Below, in pieces: positions 44,213-53,455 of a DNA stretch of 64,000 nt. The translations under genes were made by a program, and so were the position numbers. A model generated the notes under the pieces. That model did no database searches. It was not told the origin of the DNA and saw only the letters and a list, made by a program, of their open reading frames with translations. Source of the stretch: Leptotrichia sp. oral taxon 215 str. W9775 (lineage in GTDB: Bacteria > Fusobacteriota > Fusobacteriia > Fusobacteriales > Leptotrichiaceae); the NCBI RefSeq assembly GCF_000469505.1, contig NZ_KI272860.1, forward strand, positions 216,949 through 280,948, given 5' to 3'. Each line of letters begins with the position of its first letter. The first letter of the stretch is position 1.

Positions 44213-45476
44213 TCAGATACCCCCTGCATCTGAATTCCGGTACCCTCAGCTGTATTTCACTTACTATGAAACTTAGCATATCTTCTGTATAATTACTTTT
44301 TTCAATACACTCAGCAAATAAATTCAGATTTATTTTCTCATTATAAAAAAATAGTTTAAAGTCATTTTTTATAAATTCATTACAATTATAGGTTTCTATA
44401 TTTTCCAGGACATTCTTGCCTATATTTATTTCCTTAAGAGAAAAATTCTCCTTTATAAATTCATAATCTGAAAAAACTTTATATAGCTCTACTTTACTGT
44501 TTATCCTGTTTTCTGTTCCTGCATTTTCTTTAAATCTATCTGTAAAGCTTTCCTTCCTGAAATTTGTAAAAAGAAAGTATTCTGGCATTTTTTCCAGCTC
44601 TATTGAATTTATCATTAAATTTTTTCTGCATTCCTGGATAGATTTTATAGAGAATACATTCCATATATTTTCCAGTTTTTTCCTGCTTATTATATGAAGA
44701 TCATTTAAATTTTCAGAATAGCAGCACAATATATCTCCCGTTCCATTATTTTCCACAAGTATTTCATTTTCATCTTTCTTTATTACATATTCAAATGAAA
44801 TATCATTTTTCACAGGCCTTACAAATATTGAACTTATTATCTTCTTTTCTTCTATATTCCATAACAAAGTTTTGTTAAACAGTATATTTTCCTCATAAAT
44901 TCCAAACTCATACACTGCCTCATCCCTGTTTTCCTTTATTTTTTCATATAATTCCTTTGTCATCTGGAAATCATATCCCACAACTTTTATTCTGTACATA
45001 CGTTTAAAATGTGCCATATTTACAGTCTGCCATTTTTTCCCGTTCAGTTTAAAAGCTTCATACAATCTTTCAATTTTTTTCTCATATCTTCTGTCATATT
45101 CAAGAACAATTTTCATTCCATAATTTTCTCCAGCAACATTTATCCATGCCTCATATTCTCCCTGGACAATATCTTCCAGCTGATTGTAGGAAATATCTAC
45201 ATAAACTTCATTTAAATAAAATTCATCTTCTATATCTGTTACACTATACTTTTTTTCCATAACAGGATGATAACTTTCCCTGAAACTATATATTTCCTCA
45301 TTATCAGAAAGTATTGTTTCAATGAAAATATCTCTCTTTGATTTTATTACACTATTTAAATATTTTTCCTTTATCTCAGAAAATCTTTCATCTATTTCTT
45401 TTTTCAATTCAAAGAAACTTTCCCTTATTGTTTTACCTGCCAGTTCCTTTTCAAGTATTATCGTTTCCTTATCCAT
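44205..45476 (-). CDS. Putative baseplate component, first gene of the injection-system operon
   Basis: 423 residues from the ATG at 45476. A longer frame begins with TTG at 45539, but that codon lies inside the -35 hexamer, so it is excluded. Segments: NSVIKSKRDIFIETILSDNEE, then alternating strands, RLYEAFKLNGKKWQTVNM and FKRMYRIKVVGYDF, ending MLSFIVSEIQLRVPEFRCRG. The RLYxxFxxNGxxWxTVN pattern recalls a conserved protein found beside Hcp-like and VgrG-like genes in clostridia (sometimes mislabelled normocyte-binding protein). I cannot assign a Tss number. Confidence 0.55.
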   Translation of the reverse strand: MDKETIILEKELAGKTIRESFFELKKEIDERFSEIKEKYLNSVIKSKRDIFIETILSDNEEIYSFRESYHPVMEKKYSVTDIEDEFYLNEVYVDISYNQLEDIVQGEYEAWINVAGENYGMKIVLEYDRRYEKKIERLYEAFKLNGKKWQTVNMAHFKRMYRIKVVGYDFQMTKELYEKIKENRDEAVYEFGIYEENILFNKTLLWNIEEKKIISSIFVRPVKNDISFEYVIKKDENEILVENNGTGDILCCYSENLNDLHIISRKKLENIWNVFSIKSIQECRKNLMINSIELEKMPEYFLFTNFRKESFTDRFKENAGTENRINSKVELYKVFSDYEFIKENFSLKEINIGKNVLENIETYNCNEFIKNDFKLFFYNEKINLNLFAECIEKSNYTEDMLSFIVSEIQLRVPEFRCRGYLND

Positions 45477-45510
45477 ACCTTTATTTACCCCATCCCTTAA
45501 CTTTATTTTA

Positions 45511-45539
45511 ATTATATCATAAATTAATTTTTCTTTCAA
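45511..45539 (-). promoter_or_regulatory. Promoter of the injection-system operon
   Basis: Minus strand TTGAAA (45539-45534), 17 nt, TATAAT (45516-45511); start near 45504, about 28 nt before the ATG at 45476. It is divergent from the PduO-type gene. Confidence 0.7.
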
Positions 45540-45615
45540 CTTATTTTTAATTTTATTTATAATTTTTCAGTTATTTATGTGATATAATTTAAAAATAATT
45601 TACAGGAGGTCTATT

Positions 45616-46182
45616 ATGAAAATATATACAAAATACGGGGATAAGGGATATACAAGATTATACGGTGGTGAACGTGTAAGTAAAACGCATATAAGAGTTG
45701 AAACATACGGAACATCTGATGAATTATGTTCATTGATTGGATCAGTTGTAGCAAAAATGGAAAATTATCCTGAATTATCTGACATTAGAAAAGAATGTAT
45801 CATTATACAGCATCATATATTTGATTGTGGAAGTGATTTGGCAACTCCTGGAGAGTTACGTCCTTACAAACAGACAGAAAAAGATGTAGAATGGCTTGAA
45901 AACAGAATAGATGAATATCTTCCACAGTTACCTGAACTTAAGCATTTCATTATTCCTGGAGGAAGTAAGATTGCTGCTGAATTTCATATATTAAGAACCT
46001 TTACAAGAAAACTGGAAAGAAGAATAGTCGCTCTAATTGAAACAGAAGAACATGTTAATGAAATTGGATTAAGATACATTAACAGACTTTCAGATTATTT
46101 TTTTATTGCTGCCTGTCTTATAAATGTCAGAATGGGAGTAACTGAAACTGATTATTTACGTAGTGAAGTAATTTTTAAATAA
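45616..46182 (+). CDS. Cob(I)alamin adenosyltransferase, PduO type
   Basis: 188 residues. Opening KYGDKGYTRLYGGERVSKTH and VETYGTSDELCSLIG are the ATP-binding signature; PGELRPYKQTEKDVEWLE, IIPGGSKIAAEFHILRTFTRKLER and the late YINRLSDYFFIAACL complete the family. Transfers adenosyl from ATP to cob(I)alamin. ATG follows AGGAGG. No cobalamin synthesis or B12 enzyme is nearby. Single plus-strand gene. Confidence 0.93.
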   Translation: MKIYTKYGDKGYTRLYGGERVSKTHIRVETYGTSDELCSLIGSVVAKMENYPELSDIRKECIIIQHHIFDCGSDLATPGELRPYKQTEKDVEWLENRIDEYLPQLPELKHFIIPGGSKIAAEFHILRTFTRKLERRIVALIETEEHVNEIGLRYINRLSDYFFIAACLINVRMGVTETDYLRSEVIFK

Positions 46183-46205
46183 TTCTGCTACATATGATAA
46201 TTAAA

Positions 46206-46254
46206 AGAGCTATATTTTATGATAATAATTTTTTACTGCCATAAATATAGCTCT
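46206..46254 (+). terminator. Terminator after the PduO-type gene
   Basis: AGAGCTATATTT (46206-46217) pairs with AAATATAGCTCT (46243-46254), followed by AATTTAAATT. 24 nt after the stop codon. Confidence 0.6.
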
Positions 46255-46281
46255 AATTTAAATTCCTATGAAAATTTCCCT

Positions 46282-47131
46282 TCATTTCTTAGTCTTATTT
46301 TCTAAACTTTTAAGTTCTGCAGAACTTAATTTTTCTAAGGATAAAAGTTGTGTCCTGGCAAGTTTTCTAAGTTCTATCATTCTTTCTTTTTGCTTCATAT
46401 CTTTACTGATTAGAATAGCATTGTAGCTTTCCATATTGGCAAGCACTAATAATTTCATTCAGACTTGCATAATCTCGCATATTACCTTTTAATTTTGGAT
46501 TTTCTTCACGCCACTGTTTTGCCCGCTTATTAAATAGGGCAACATTTATCATATCTGCTTCATTGGCATACCTATAAGATAATTGTTCATTTGTCAAATC
46601 GGATAGTAGATATTCCTTGATAGCATCTGTATGAATCTTATAGTTAATCTTTGAGATTTCACGATTTAAATTCCAACCAAGAGATAATCTAGAATTTTCA
46701 TCTAATTTAAGTCCCTTATAGTCTTGAATAATATAAAGTTTAAATTCTGGCGAAATCCATGAAGCAAACTCCATCGCTATATCACTATGAGCAAATGTAC
46801 CTCCATACCGTCCTGACTTAGAAATTATCCCTATTGCATTTGTCTTTTCAATCCATTTTTGTGGTGATAAAGTAAATACATTACTACCTGCTTCATTTTT
46901 TAACCTATCGAATTCGATAGATTTAAAATTTGGATTATGTATTGATTCCCATAAACCTAAAAATTGAATATTATCTTTGCTTCTTAACCAGTTATTTATC
47001 ACTATAAATGGTTCTTCGCTTTTATATCTTGCAATATCTGTAAGACTTATATAGTCATTTTTAAAGTCTTCTGTATAGATTTGGATTGAAAATCCATTTG
47101 CTTCAATTGTATCTTTTTTAATCTTAGCCAT
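46282..47131 (-). pseudogene. KilA-N domain protein with C-terminal frameshift
   Basis: The intact first 228 codons encode a KilA-N DNA-binding domain: YISLTDIARYKS, INNWLRSKDNIQFLGLWE, GRYGGTFAHSDIAMEFASWIS, LNREISKINYKIHTDAIKEY. The frame ends early at 46403 after NEIISACQYGKLQCYSNQ. Removing one A at about 46447 opens the other frame, giving VLANMESYNAILISKDMKQK and a continuing ERMIELRKLARTQLL up to a stop at 46282, which is the normal family ending. So a single-base insertion has split the gene. Base composition is less extreme than its neighbours. KilA-N proteins occur in phages and near toxin-antitoxin or restriction genes, which suggests horizontal origin. GAGGAGG precedes the ATG. 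Confidence 0.78.
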
Positions 47132-47240
47132 TTATGAATCCCTCCTCTTACTGATGTACTATTTACAACAACTATCTTCAAATAATTTAATTTCATTACC
47201 CAACTTAATTCCCCCTTTTATTACTTTCTGTATAAAAAAA

Positions 47241-47348
47241 CTGTTTCAAAAGAAAATTTAAAAATAATATGAAAAATTATATTAGAAAATTTTATTAAAT
47301 AATTTTATTTCCCATATATTTCATTCCTATTTTTTCATTTTGAAACAG
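47241..47348 (-). terminator. Long-range terminator hairpin after the GH13 gene
   Basis: CTGTTTCAAAA (47241-47251) pairs exactly with TTTTGAAACAG (47338-47348), enclosing 86 nt of AT-rich sequence; on the minus strand the far arm is followed by TTTTTTTATAC. This is the only visible content of the 272-bp gap. Confidence 0.55.
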
Positions 47349-47404
47349 CTCCCTTGTATATTTCAATATTTTATAATTATTTTTTCCTCATCATATAAAA
47401 TCAT

Positions 47405-49960
47405 CTATTTTTTAAATGAATCAAAAATATTCTTATCATTACTATACAGAACTTTTACTTCATTTGGTTTCAATATAATATTTATTTTCTTATCGGAAAT
47501 TGAATAAACTTCCTTTTTATTCAACTGATTTTCATAGAATCCAAAAAGTTTTGGAACATGAAGACTTACTGGATAAGAATCTCCTGAATTATTCATTATG
47601 ACAATCATAGACTTATTTCCATAAGCTACTTCATATGAAATAAAATCAGTATTAGGCCATTGTGGATTTATATCTTTATTCTGATATGTTTTAGCCTTTC
47701 TCTTTTCCTCATTTAGATATTGCTGTGTTTCAGCATCAATTCTTCCTTTAGTTTTAGGATCATTGTATACTTCAAGAACTCTGAATTTTCCATTTTTAAA
47801 CAATTCCTTATTTTCACTTCTTACCTTTAACAATGTTCTATAAAAATTCTCAATTTCAGCATTTTCCTTGACAGGATAAGAAACTGTTTTCTGAACTTCA
47901 TTTATCTGAACAATTTCAGGTGGAAGATTTCTAAGCGTATTAATATCATACTTACTTAAATCATCAGTTTCATCTTCGTAAGGTGCATAATCATCCCATA
48001 ACATTGGTTTTCTGTTTCTAGGAGAATCTGCCCCCCACATTCCTTTTTCATCTCCATAATATATTACCGAAGTAGCAGGCATTGTCAACTGAACAGCAAT
48101 TATTCTCTTAAGTTTACTTATTGCATTTCCGTCATATAAATCCGGTCTTATGTTTAAATATCCCTGATTCGACTGATTATTTCTGTCAAAAACCCTGTTT
48201 GGATTTATAATTCCACTGAAAATTCTATCTGTATCAAGCGAATCAATATAAACCTGTGTCAGATTAAATCTTTCGCTTGAATATTTATTATAAATTTCAT
48301 TCATTTTACTGGCAAACTCTACACTTCCAATTCTATAATTCGAGTTACTGTTTATTGTATATTTTATCATATTATTTACAATATTATAGTCTGTTCCGCT
48401 ATCATAAAGTCCGGCATCTATATCATCAGCAAAATTTCTGGAAAATTCCCCTACTATCAGAAGATCCTTTTTAAACTTTTTCAGGTTTTCTGTTATTTCA
48501 ACAATATGTGGCTTATTCTTAGCATCATAATAAACATATCTTATACCATCAATTCCGTCATCATAAACATTTTCCTTAAATGTTTCATCAGGTCCCAGAA
48601 CCCATTTTTTCAATGAATTTTCAACATATTCCCTTGCCACCTTTGAAGATAAATCAAGCTTTGTATTTTCCCCGTCCTTATACCATTTTTTATAATCTGA
48701 ATTCATTCTGGCAAAAAATTTTGTTGAAACTGTATCCGGAGCCACTTCCATAACAACCTTCAATCCTTTTTTATGTGCTTCCTTTATAAGACTTGCAAAT
48801 TCCAGGTCAGAATCTGTCCAAACCCAAGTAGCTGTATCAGTTAAGTTTTCTTTCAGAAGATTTTCTTTAGCGGCAGGATTATAAATCAGAAGATTCAATT
48901 CCTTATCCCCATTGTTATTATGTACTTTACCTTGTATATCCAGCCCTTTATTTGTACCAGTCTGCTCTATATATCCAAAATAAGGGTCTACATGGTTAAA
49001 ATATATTGTGTCGTATTTATGATTTGAAAGGGAATAAAATGGTGAGGAAATTATAATATATTCCACTCCAAGTTCCTTCAGATAATCAAGTTTTTCCTTA
49101 ATTCCCTGAAGATCTCCTCCGTAGTATCTCGTATAATTCTGAACATCATTCAGTGCATCTTCTTCCCATTCATTTTTAGTTTCATAATTTCCATTCCATT
49201 CATTTACAGAAAAAGGATATGGCGTTGTTCCCCATTCAGCAGCAACAAGGTCTTTTTTTGGAGTACCTGACCGTATTTCTCCTTCAGGCTGAGCAAAATC
49301 ATCCGTTCCAAATTCATTGAAAATAGGATCATTATCCACATTACCATTTCTAAAGGAATCTATATATATCTGATATCCTACAGATCCTCTTGCCCATTCT
49401 GGAATATATGTCAACTTATCTGATTTTTGATATTGAAATTTCAATACACTATTTTCTGAAGTTGTTGTATTTTTTCCATAAAAATATTTTACTTTACCGT
49501 CAACCAGCTTAAAGTAATATCCTCTTACATTGTTTGGAATTTCAGCAACAAATATTTCATTTCCCCCGTAATTTCCAATACTCTTCATCATTTTTTCTCC
49601 GCCATTGTATACAACTTGTGCAGAATAAACATCATTATTTTTTGTTTTCAGTATCAGCCTTACGTTATTTCCATTAACAATTCTATAATCAGGCGTTTCC
49701 TCATGAACCAGTGAATTTATATCAATGATATTATCATCCCTCTGACTATATTTAGTAGGACTTTTTACCTCTTCTACAGCACTTTCTTCTGTTTTATCTT
49801 CTTTTTCAGAATTACTGTTTTCATTTTTATCCGATAATGTTTTTTCAACTTCAACTGATGTTTTCTCAACTTTTGTACTATTATTGGTATTAGTAAAGGA
49901 ATTTGCCGTAGACATTATTATACATGCCAATATTACTAATTTTAATTTTAAAGAATTCAT
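47405..49960 (-). CDS. Exported GH13 (alpha-amylase superfamily) protein with degenerate active site
   Basis: 851 residues. Signal peptide (LKLVILACIIMSTANSF), acidic linker to ~75, an N-terminal beta domain (~90-180), then a GH13 barrel starting ARGSVGYQIYIDSFRNG, with DLQGIKEKLDYLKELGVEYI. Motif I reads VVMEVAPDTV (normally D-x-V-x-N-H), motif II GIDGIRYVY (normally G-x-D-G-x-R-x-D: the nucleophile Asp is Val, about residue 474), motif III LLIVGEFS (acid/base Glu kept), motif IV SLDTDR (normally x-H-D). With nucleophile, motif I His and motif IV His lost it is unlikely to hydrolyse starch and may bind glycans instead. No lipobox. Its ATG overlaps the ComF-like stop and has AAGGAG. Confidence 0.83.
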   Translation of the reverse strand: MNSLKLKLVILACIIMSTANSFTNTNNSTKVEKTSVEVEKTLSDKNENSNSEKEDKTEESAVEEVKSPTKYSQRDDNIIDINSLVHEETPDYRIVNGNNVRLILKTKNNDVYSAQVVYNGGEKMMKSIGNYGGNEIFVAEIPNNVRGYYFKLVDGKVKYFYGKNTTTSENSVLKFQYQKSDKLTYIPEWARGSVGYQIYIDSFRNGNVDNDPIFNEFGTDDFAQPEGEIRSGTPKKDLVAAEWGTTPYPFSVNEWNGNYETKNEWEEDALNDVQNYTRYYGGDLQGIKEKLDYLKELGVEYIIISSPFYSLSNHKYDTIYFNHVDPYFGYIEQTGTNKGLDIQGKVHNNNGDKELNLLIYNPAAKENLLKENLTDTATWVWTDSDLEFASLIKEAHKKGLKVVMEVAPDTVSTKFFARMNSDYKKWYKDGENTKLDLSSKVAREYVENSLKKWVLGPDETFKENVYDDGIDGIRYVYYDAKNKPHIVEITENLKKFKKDLLIVGEFSRNFADDIDAGLYDSGTDYNIVNNMIKYTINSNSNYRIGSVEFASKMNEIYNKYSSERFNLTQVYIDSLDTDRIFSGIINPNRVFDRNNQSNQGYLNIRPDLYDGNAISKLKRIIAVQLTMPATSVIYYGDEKGMWGADSPRNRKPMLWDDYAPYEDETDDLSKYDINTLRNLPPEIVQINEVQKTVSYPVKENAEIENFYRTLLKVRSENKELFKNGKFRVLEVYNDPKTKGRIDAETQQYLNEEKRKAKTYQNKDINPQWPNTDFISYEVAYGNKSMIVIMNNSGDSYPVSLHVPKLFGFYENQLNKKEVYSISDKKINIILKPNEVKVLYSNDKNIFDSFKK

Positions 49961-50733
49961 ACTTCTCCTTTATTCATCTTGATTTCTCTTGCCGCCGCCA
50001 GACAAAAAACTGTAATTTCCGTTTTTCTATTTTTTGTCCTTTCACTTCCAGCTTCAGCAATTTTACGATTTCTTGAATTAATAAAAACCTTCCTGTCAAT
50101 ATCATCTAAAATACTGTTTTTTATTTCCCTAAGGGTTGCTCCTGTTGTAATTATATCATCAACTAAAAGTATTTTCTTATTTTTAAAATCAAAGTCACTC
50201 CCTATCCTGAAACTTCCCCTGATATTTTCTTCCCTCAGTTTTTCATTTAACAGCTTATGCATTTTTTCTGTATTTTTTACTCTTTTTATTTCCACATAGT
50301 TTACATTCAGCCGTTTCAGAATCTCATCAACCTGATTGTATCCTCTCTCATTTTCCCTCTTTTTATTTATTGGAACACTTACTATAAAATCTATTTTTTC
50401 CTTCTGAATAATATATTCAAACTCCTCTTCTATTAACCCTGCAATTAATTTTGCAAGATTTTTCTTCCTGTTGTACTTATAGGAAAAAATTAGTTTCTTA
50501 AACTCTTCATTATAGTCCCAGATATAGTAAATGTTATTTAATTTCCTCAATTTCTTTAAATTTAAAAGCCTACTTTCTGTTTCCTCTGATACTATGCCGC
50601 CCCCGACTAACTCCCTCCCTGAAATTATGTCCTTATTTTTAAATATAATTCCTTTAAAAGTCGAAATTACCTTGTCAACTATATCCTCTATTTTTTTACT
50701 AGTAGTTTTTAATTGGGTTTTTGACCTTCTCAA
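49957..50733 (-). CDS. ComF-like phosphoribosyltransferase-family protein
   Basis: 258 residues from a TTG at 50733, with no ribosome site; the true start is uncertain and may be further inside. NIYYIWDYNEEFKKLIFSYK and SVPINKKRENERGYNQVDE match ComF, followed by the PRPP-loop ILLVDDIITTGATL near residue 193. ComF usually begins with a zinc ribbon, which is absent here, but a separate zinc-ribbon gene directly precedes and overlaps it. ComF is a cytosolic partner in DNA uptake. The stop overlaps the GH13 start by 4 bp. Confidence 0.8.
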   Translation of the reverse strand: MRRSKTQLKTTSKKIEDIVDKVISTFKGIIFKNKDIISGRELVGGGIVSEETESRLLNLKKLRKLNNIYYIWDYNEEFKKLIFSYKYNRKKNLAKLIAGLIEEEFEYIIQKEKIDFIVSVPINKKRENERGYNQVDEILKRLNVNYVEIKRVKNTEKMHKLLNEKLREENIRGSFRIGSDFDFKNKKILLVDDIITTGATLREIKNSILDDIDRKVFINSRNRKIAEAGSERTKNRKTEITVFCLAAAREIKMNKGEV

Positions 50734-50899
50734 TGACTTTTGCCGAGTACATTTCGGTATAACCGCAATTCTGGCATATTTTTAAATAAAATGTATCAAG
50801 AGAAATTTTTGCTCCAGTCAATTTTTTAGTAGGCAATGCAATTGACTTTACCTCACATGAGGTTGAGCCACATTTTAAACATTTTTCATGATTTTTCAT
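50699..50899 (-). CDS. Small zinc-ribbon protein
   Basis: 66 residues. Two C-x2-C knuckles: CLKCGSTSC and CQNCGYTEMY, with a beta strand between (ISLDTFYLKI). Zn-ribbon of the family whose members are annotated as nucleic-acid-binding. Its end overlaps the putative TTG start of the ComF-like frame by 35 bp. GAGAAGG ribosome site. Confidence 0.75.
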   Translation of the reverse strand: MKNHEKCLKCGSTSCEVKSIALPTKKLTGAKISLDTFYLKICQNCGYTEMYSAKVIEKVKNPIKNY

Positions 50900-50913
50900 T
50901 TTTCCTTCTCACC

Positions 50914-51273
50914 TCAAAATGCATTTTTTATCCAGTTTATTTTATTATTACCTAATTTATCTTTTTTTATTCCTATGACATCATATCTTACATTTTGTTT
51001 CCATTTTATATTTTTTATATAAATCTGTGAAGAAATCATTATTTTTTCCAGTTTTTTCCCGTCAATTGTTTCTAACGGCTCACCAAATTCAGAATTTTTT
51101 CTATATCTCACTTCTACAAACACAAGTGTTTTTTCCTCTTCATCTGTAAAAATAATATCTATTTCTCCATATCTTGTATAAAAATTACTTTCAATATATC
51201 TCATTCCCTTTGTAATCAGATATTTTTTTGCCAGTTCCTCATATTCAAACCCTATTTCCCTTTTCTTTTTCAT
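50914..51273 (-). CDS. yraN: YraN/UPF0102 endonuclease-fold protein
   Basis: 119 residues. GFEYEELAKKYLITKGM, RYGEIDIIFTDE and LVFVEVRYRKNSEFG: the restriction-endonuclease-like fold with E-I-D...F-V-E-V-R. Start overlaps the rnhB stop by one base. Role in DNA repair is proposed but unproven for the family. Confidence 0.9.
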   Translation of the reverse strand: MKKKREIGFEYEELAKKYLITKGMRYIESNFYTRYGEIDIIFTDEEEKTLVFVEVRYRKNSEFGEPLETIDGKKLEKIMISSQIYIKNIKWKQNVRYDVIGIKKDKLGNNKINWIKNAF

Positions 51274-51974
51274 TAAAATAATTTTAACCCCCTGTTTTTA
51301 TCCACCTTTTTTTCTAATTTCCCTTTATTATTTTTTCCTTCAGAGATTTTATTCTGACTTTTATCACCTAATATCTTTTTCAGAAAAGATTTACGGTGAT
51401 ATTTACAAGGCCCCTTTTCAAGCAATATTTCACGATGTAATTTTGTTCCATACCCTTTGTGCTTTGCAAAGTTATATTCTGGAAATTCTTTGTCCACTTC
51501 CAGCATCATTCTATCTCTGGTCACCTTTGCCACAATTGATGCCGCCGCAATAGACAATGATTTTGCATCTCCTTTTATTACTTCTTCCTGTTTTCCCATA
51601 TACCCTTTTATTTTATGATTCCCATCTACTAGAACCACATCAAATTCAGCTTTTTCAGTCACCTGGCTGATTGCCTTTCTCATTGCGGAAAAAGTTGCAT
51701 TCAATATGTTCACTTCATCAATTTCCTTTTCATCAGAAATCCCTATTCCAACTATGCATTTTTCCATTATAATTTCAAAAAGTTTTTTCCTTTTTTTCTC
51801 TGTCAGTTTCTTTGAATCATTTATTTCATCAAGTTCAGAAAAATATTCAGGAATTATAACAGCTCCAGCCACTACTGCTCCGGCGAGAGGTCCTCTTCCT
51901 GCCTCATCAACACCTAAAACTGTTCCCTCGTATGTTTCGTCAAATTCCCTTAAACTATTCATTTTTTCTTCCAT
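51273..51974 (-). CDS. rnhB: Ribonuclease HII
   Basis: 233 residues. GVDEAGRGPLAGAVV, DSKKLT, VVLVDGNH and SIIAKVTRDR-like SIVAKVTRDRMM carry the catalytic DEDD residues. After the usual end (GPCKYHRKSFLKKIL) there is a ~25-residue Lys/Asn-rich tail. Removes ribonucleotides from DNA and RNA primers. Precedes yraN, a common pairing. Confidence 0.95.
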   Translation of the reverse strand: MEEKMNSLREFDETYEGTVLGVDEAGRGPLAGAVVAGAVIIPEYFSELDEINDSKKLTEKKRKKLFEIIMEKCIVGIGISDEKEIDEVNILNATFSAMRKAISQVTEKAEFDVVLVDGNHKIKGYMGKQEEVIKGDAKSLSIAAASIVAKVTRDRMMLEVDKEFPEYNFAKHKGYGTKLHREILLEKGPCKYHRKSFLKKILGDKSQNKISEGKNNKGKLEKKVDKNRGLKLF

Positions 51975-51977
51975 CCG

Positions 51978-52907
51978 TTAATCTGTTATTTCATCTATTT
52001 TTAAATCTGATTTTTTTAATGCCTTCTGAAAATCTTCCGGTATTTCTCCTGTAAATTCCATTGGATGCCCTGTTATTGGATGTATAAACTCAAGCTTATA
52101 TGCGTGAAGCATCTGCCTTTTTTCATTATCTTTTCTTCCGTATACACTGTCTCCAAGTATCGGATATCCAAGATGCCTCATATGAACCCTTATCTGATGC
52201 GTCCTCCCTGTTTCAATATTTACTTTTACAAGCGTAAATAGGTTATTCTGGGAAATTACCCTGTAATTTGTTATTGCGTTTTTTCCCTTTGCTGCATCAT
52301 CAATGACAGTCATTTTCTTCCTGTCATTTTTATCCCTTCCTATTTGAGTGACAATTTTTCCTTCACTTTTATTGAGTTTTCCCTTTAATATTGCCAGATA
52401 TGTTTTCCTAATTTTCTTTTCCTGAAACATTTCTGTAAGTGCAGCATGAACTTTATCATTTTTTGCAATTACAATAAGGCCACTTGTGTCCTTATCCAGC
52501 CTGTGCACTATACCTGGCCTTATTTCACCATTTATACCTGACAAATCTTTTATATGATACAAAATGGCATTTACAAGTGTTCCGGAATAGTGGCCATGTG
52601 CAGGATGAACAACTAGCCCAGCCTGCTTATTAATCACAGCTATATCAGAATCCTCATAAACAATATCAATTTTTATATTTTCAGGTTTAATTTCCGTTGT
52701 TTCAACTTCAGGAACTTCAATTATAATTTCATCATTTTCTTCGATTTTATATGAAGATTTTGTTGGTTTCCCGTTCACTGTTATATTCCTGTCTTTTATC
52801 AGCTGCTGTATTCTCGTTCTTGTAAAATCTGTCTTTCCTGATAAAAAACTGTCAATTCTCTCTCCAGTTTCTTCATCAGGAACATCTATTATTAATTTTG
52901 ATTCCAT
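51978..52907 (-). CDS. RluD-family rRNA pseudouridine synthase
   Basis: 309 residues. N-terminal S4 domain (ERIDSFLSGKTDFTRTRIQQ), then pseudouridine synthase core with HRLDKDTSGLIVIAK carrying the catalytic Asp and GRTHQIRVHM. Likely acts on 23S rRNA. ATG follows GAGGAAA; ends 3 bp before rnhB. Confidence 0.93.
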   Translation of the reverse strand: MESKLIIDVPDEETGERIDSFLSGKTDFTRTRIQQLIKDRNITVNGKPTKSSYKIEENDEIIIEVPEVETTEIKPENIKIDIVYEDSDIAVINKQAGLVVHPAHGHYSGTLVNAILYHIKDLSGINGEIRPGIVHRLDKDTSGLIVIAKNDKVHAALTEMFQEKKIRKTYLAILKGKLNKSEGKIVTQIGRDKNDRKKMTVIDDAAKGKNAITNYRVISQNNLFTLVKVNIETGRTHQIRVHMRHLGYPILGDSVYGRKDNEKRQMLHAYKLEFIHPITGHPMEFTGEIPEDFQKALKKSDLKIDEITD

Positions 52908-52996
52908 TCTAATTTTTTCCTCGCCATTTATCTTTTTAATTTACTTTTCAAGGTTATTTTGGCTATTAAGCCATATAACATACAAATTTTTCAAAC

Positions 52997-53413
52997 TTAA
53001 CTTTCATCATCACATTTCTGGAAAATACTCATTTTTTCCGAATGATTCCTATTATGATGATTTCTTATTAACAATGCAAGTTCAGTATCTATACCCTTTA
53101 TTTTTTCATATCCTCTTTCAGCATGTTCCCTCAACGGTGTCTTTATTTTAAATTTATGTAGAACCCGTGTTATCATTGAAGTTTTTCCTTTTCCACAATC
53201 ATGAAGAAGTGCAAGCTTCAAATATATGATTTCATTCTTTAAAGTTGTTTCGCTTAATTTTTTATACACTTCCAGCGAATGAAACTTATCATATCCGGCC
53301 ATTTCTAAAAATATTTTCTTTTCATCAGAATCAAGTATTTCAATAACTTTATTCATAAAATTTTCATCAATCTTTGGAAAAAAGTACTCGATACCTTTTC
53401 TTACAATATACAT
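52997..53413 (-). CDS. HD-domain phosphohydrolase
   Basis: 138 residues. DKFHSLEVYKKL then LALLHDCGKGKT (HD pair), HAERGYEKIKGI and RNHHNRNHSEKM supply the metal ligands. Soluble, single domain; substrate unknown. GAGGAAAATATG start. Small HD proteins of this size in low-GC anaerobes often sit in the same housekeeping run. Confidence 0.82.
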   Translation of the reverse strand: MYIVRKGIEYFFPKIDENFMNKVIEILDSDEKKIFLEMAGYDKFHSLEVYKKLSETTLKNEIIYLKLALLHDCGKGKTSMITRVLHKFKIKTPLREHAERGYEKIKGIDTELALLIRNHHNRNHSEKMSIFQKCDDES

Positions 53414-53455
53414 ATTTTCCTCATTTCATTATACATTAACATTCTTAGATTTTAT

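Noticed and set aside
45477..45539. TTG start extending the first injection-operon gene upstream
   Set aside because: The codon is inside the -35 hexamer of the operon promoter, so it would not be in the transcript.
34081..47131. Prophage (lysozyme, tail-spike-like and KilA-N genes)
   Set aside because: No integrase, terminase, capsid or portal genes and no attachment repeats; the genes share one operon with lipoproteins.
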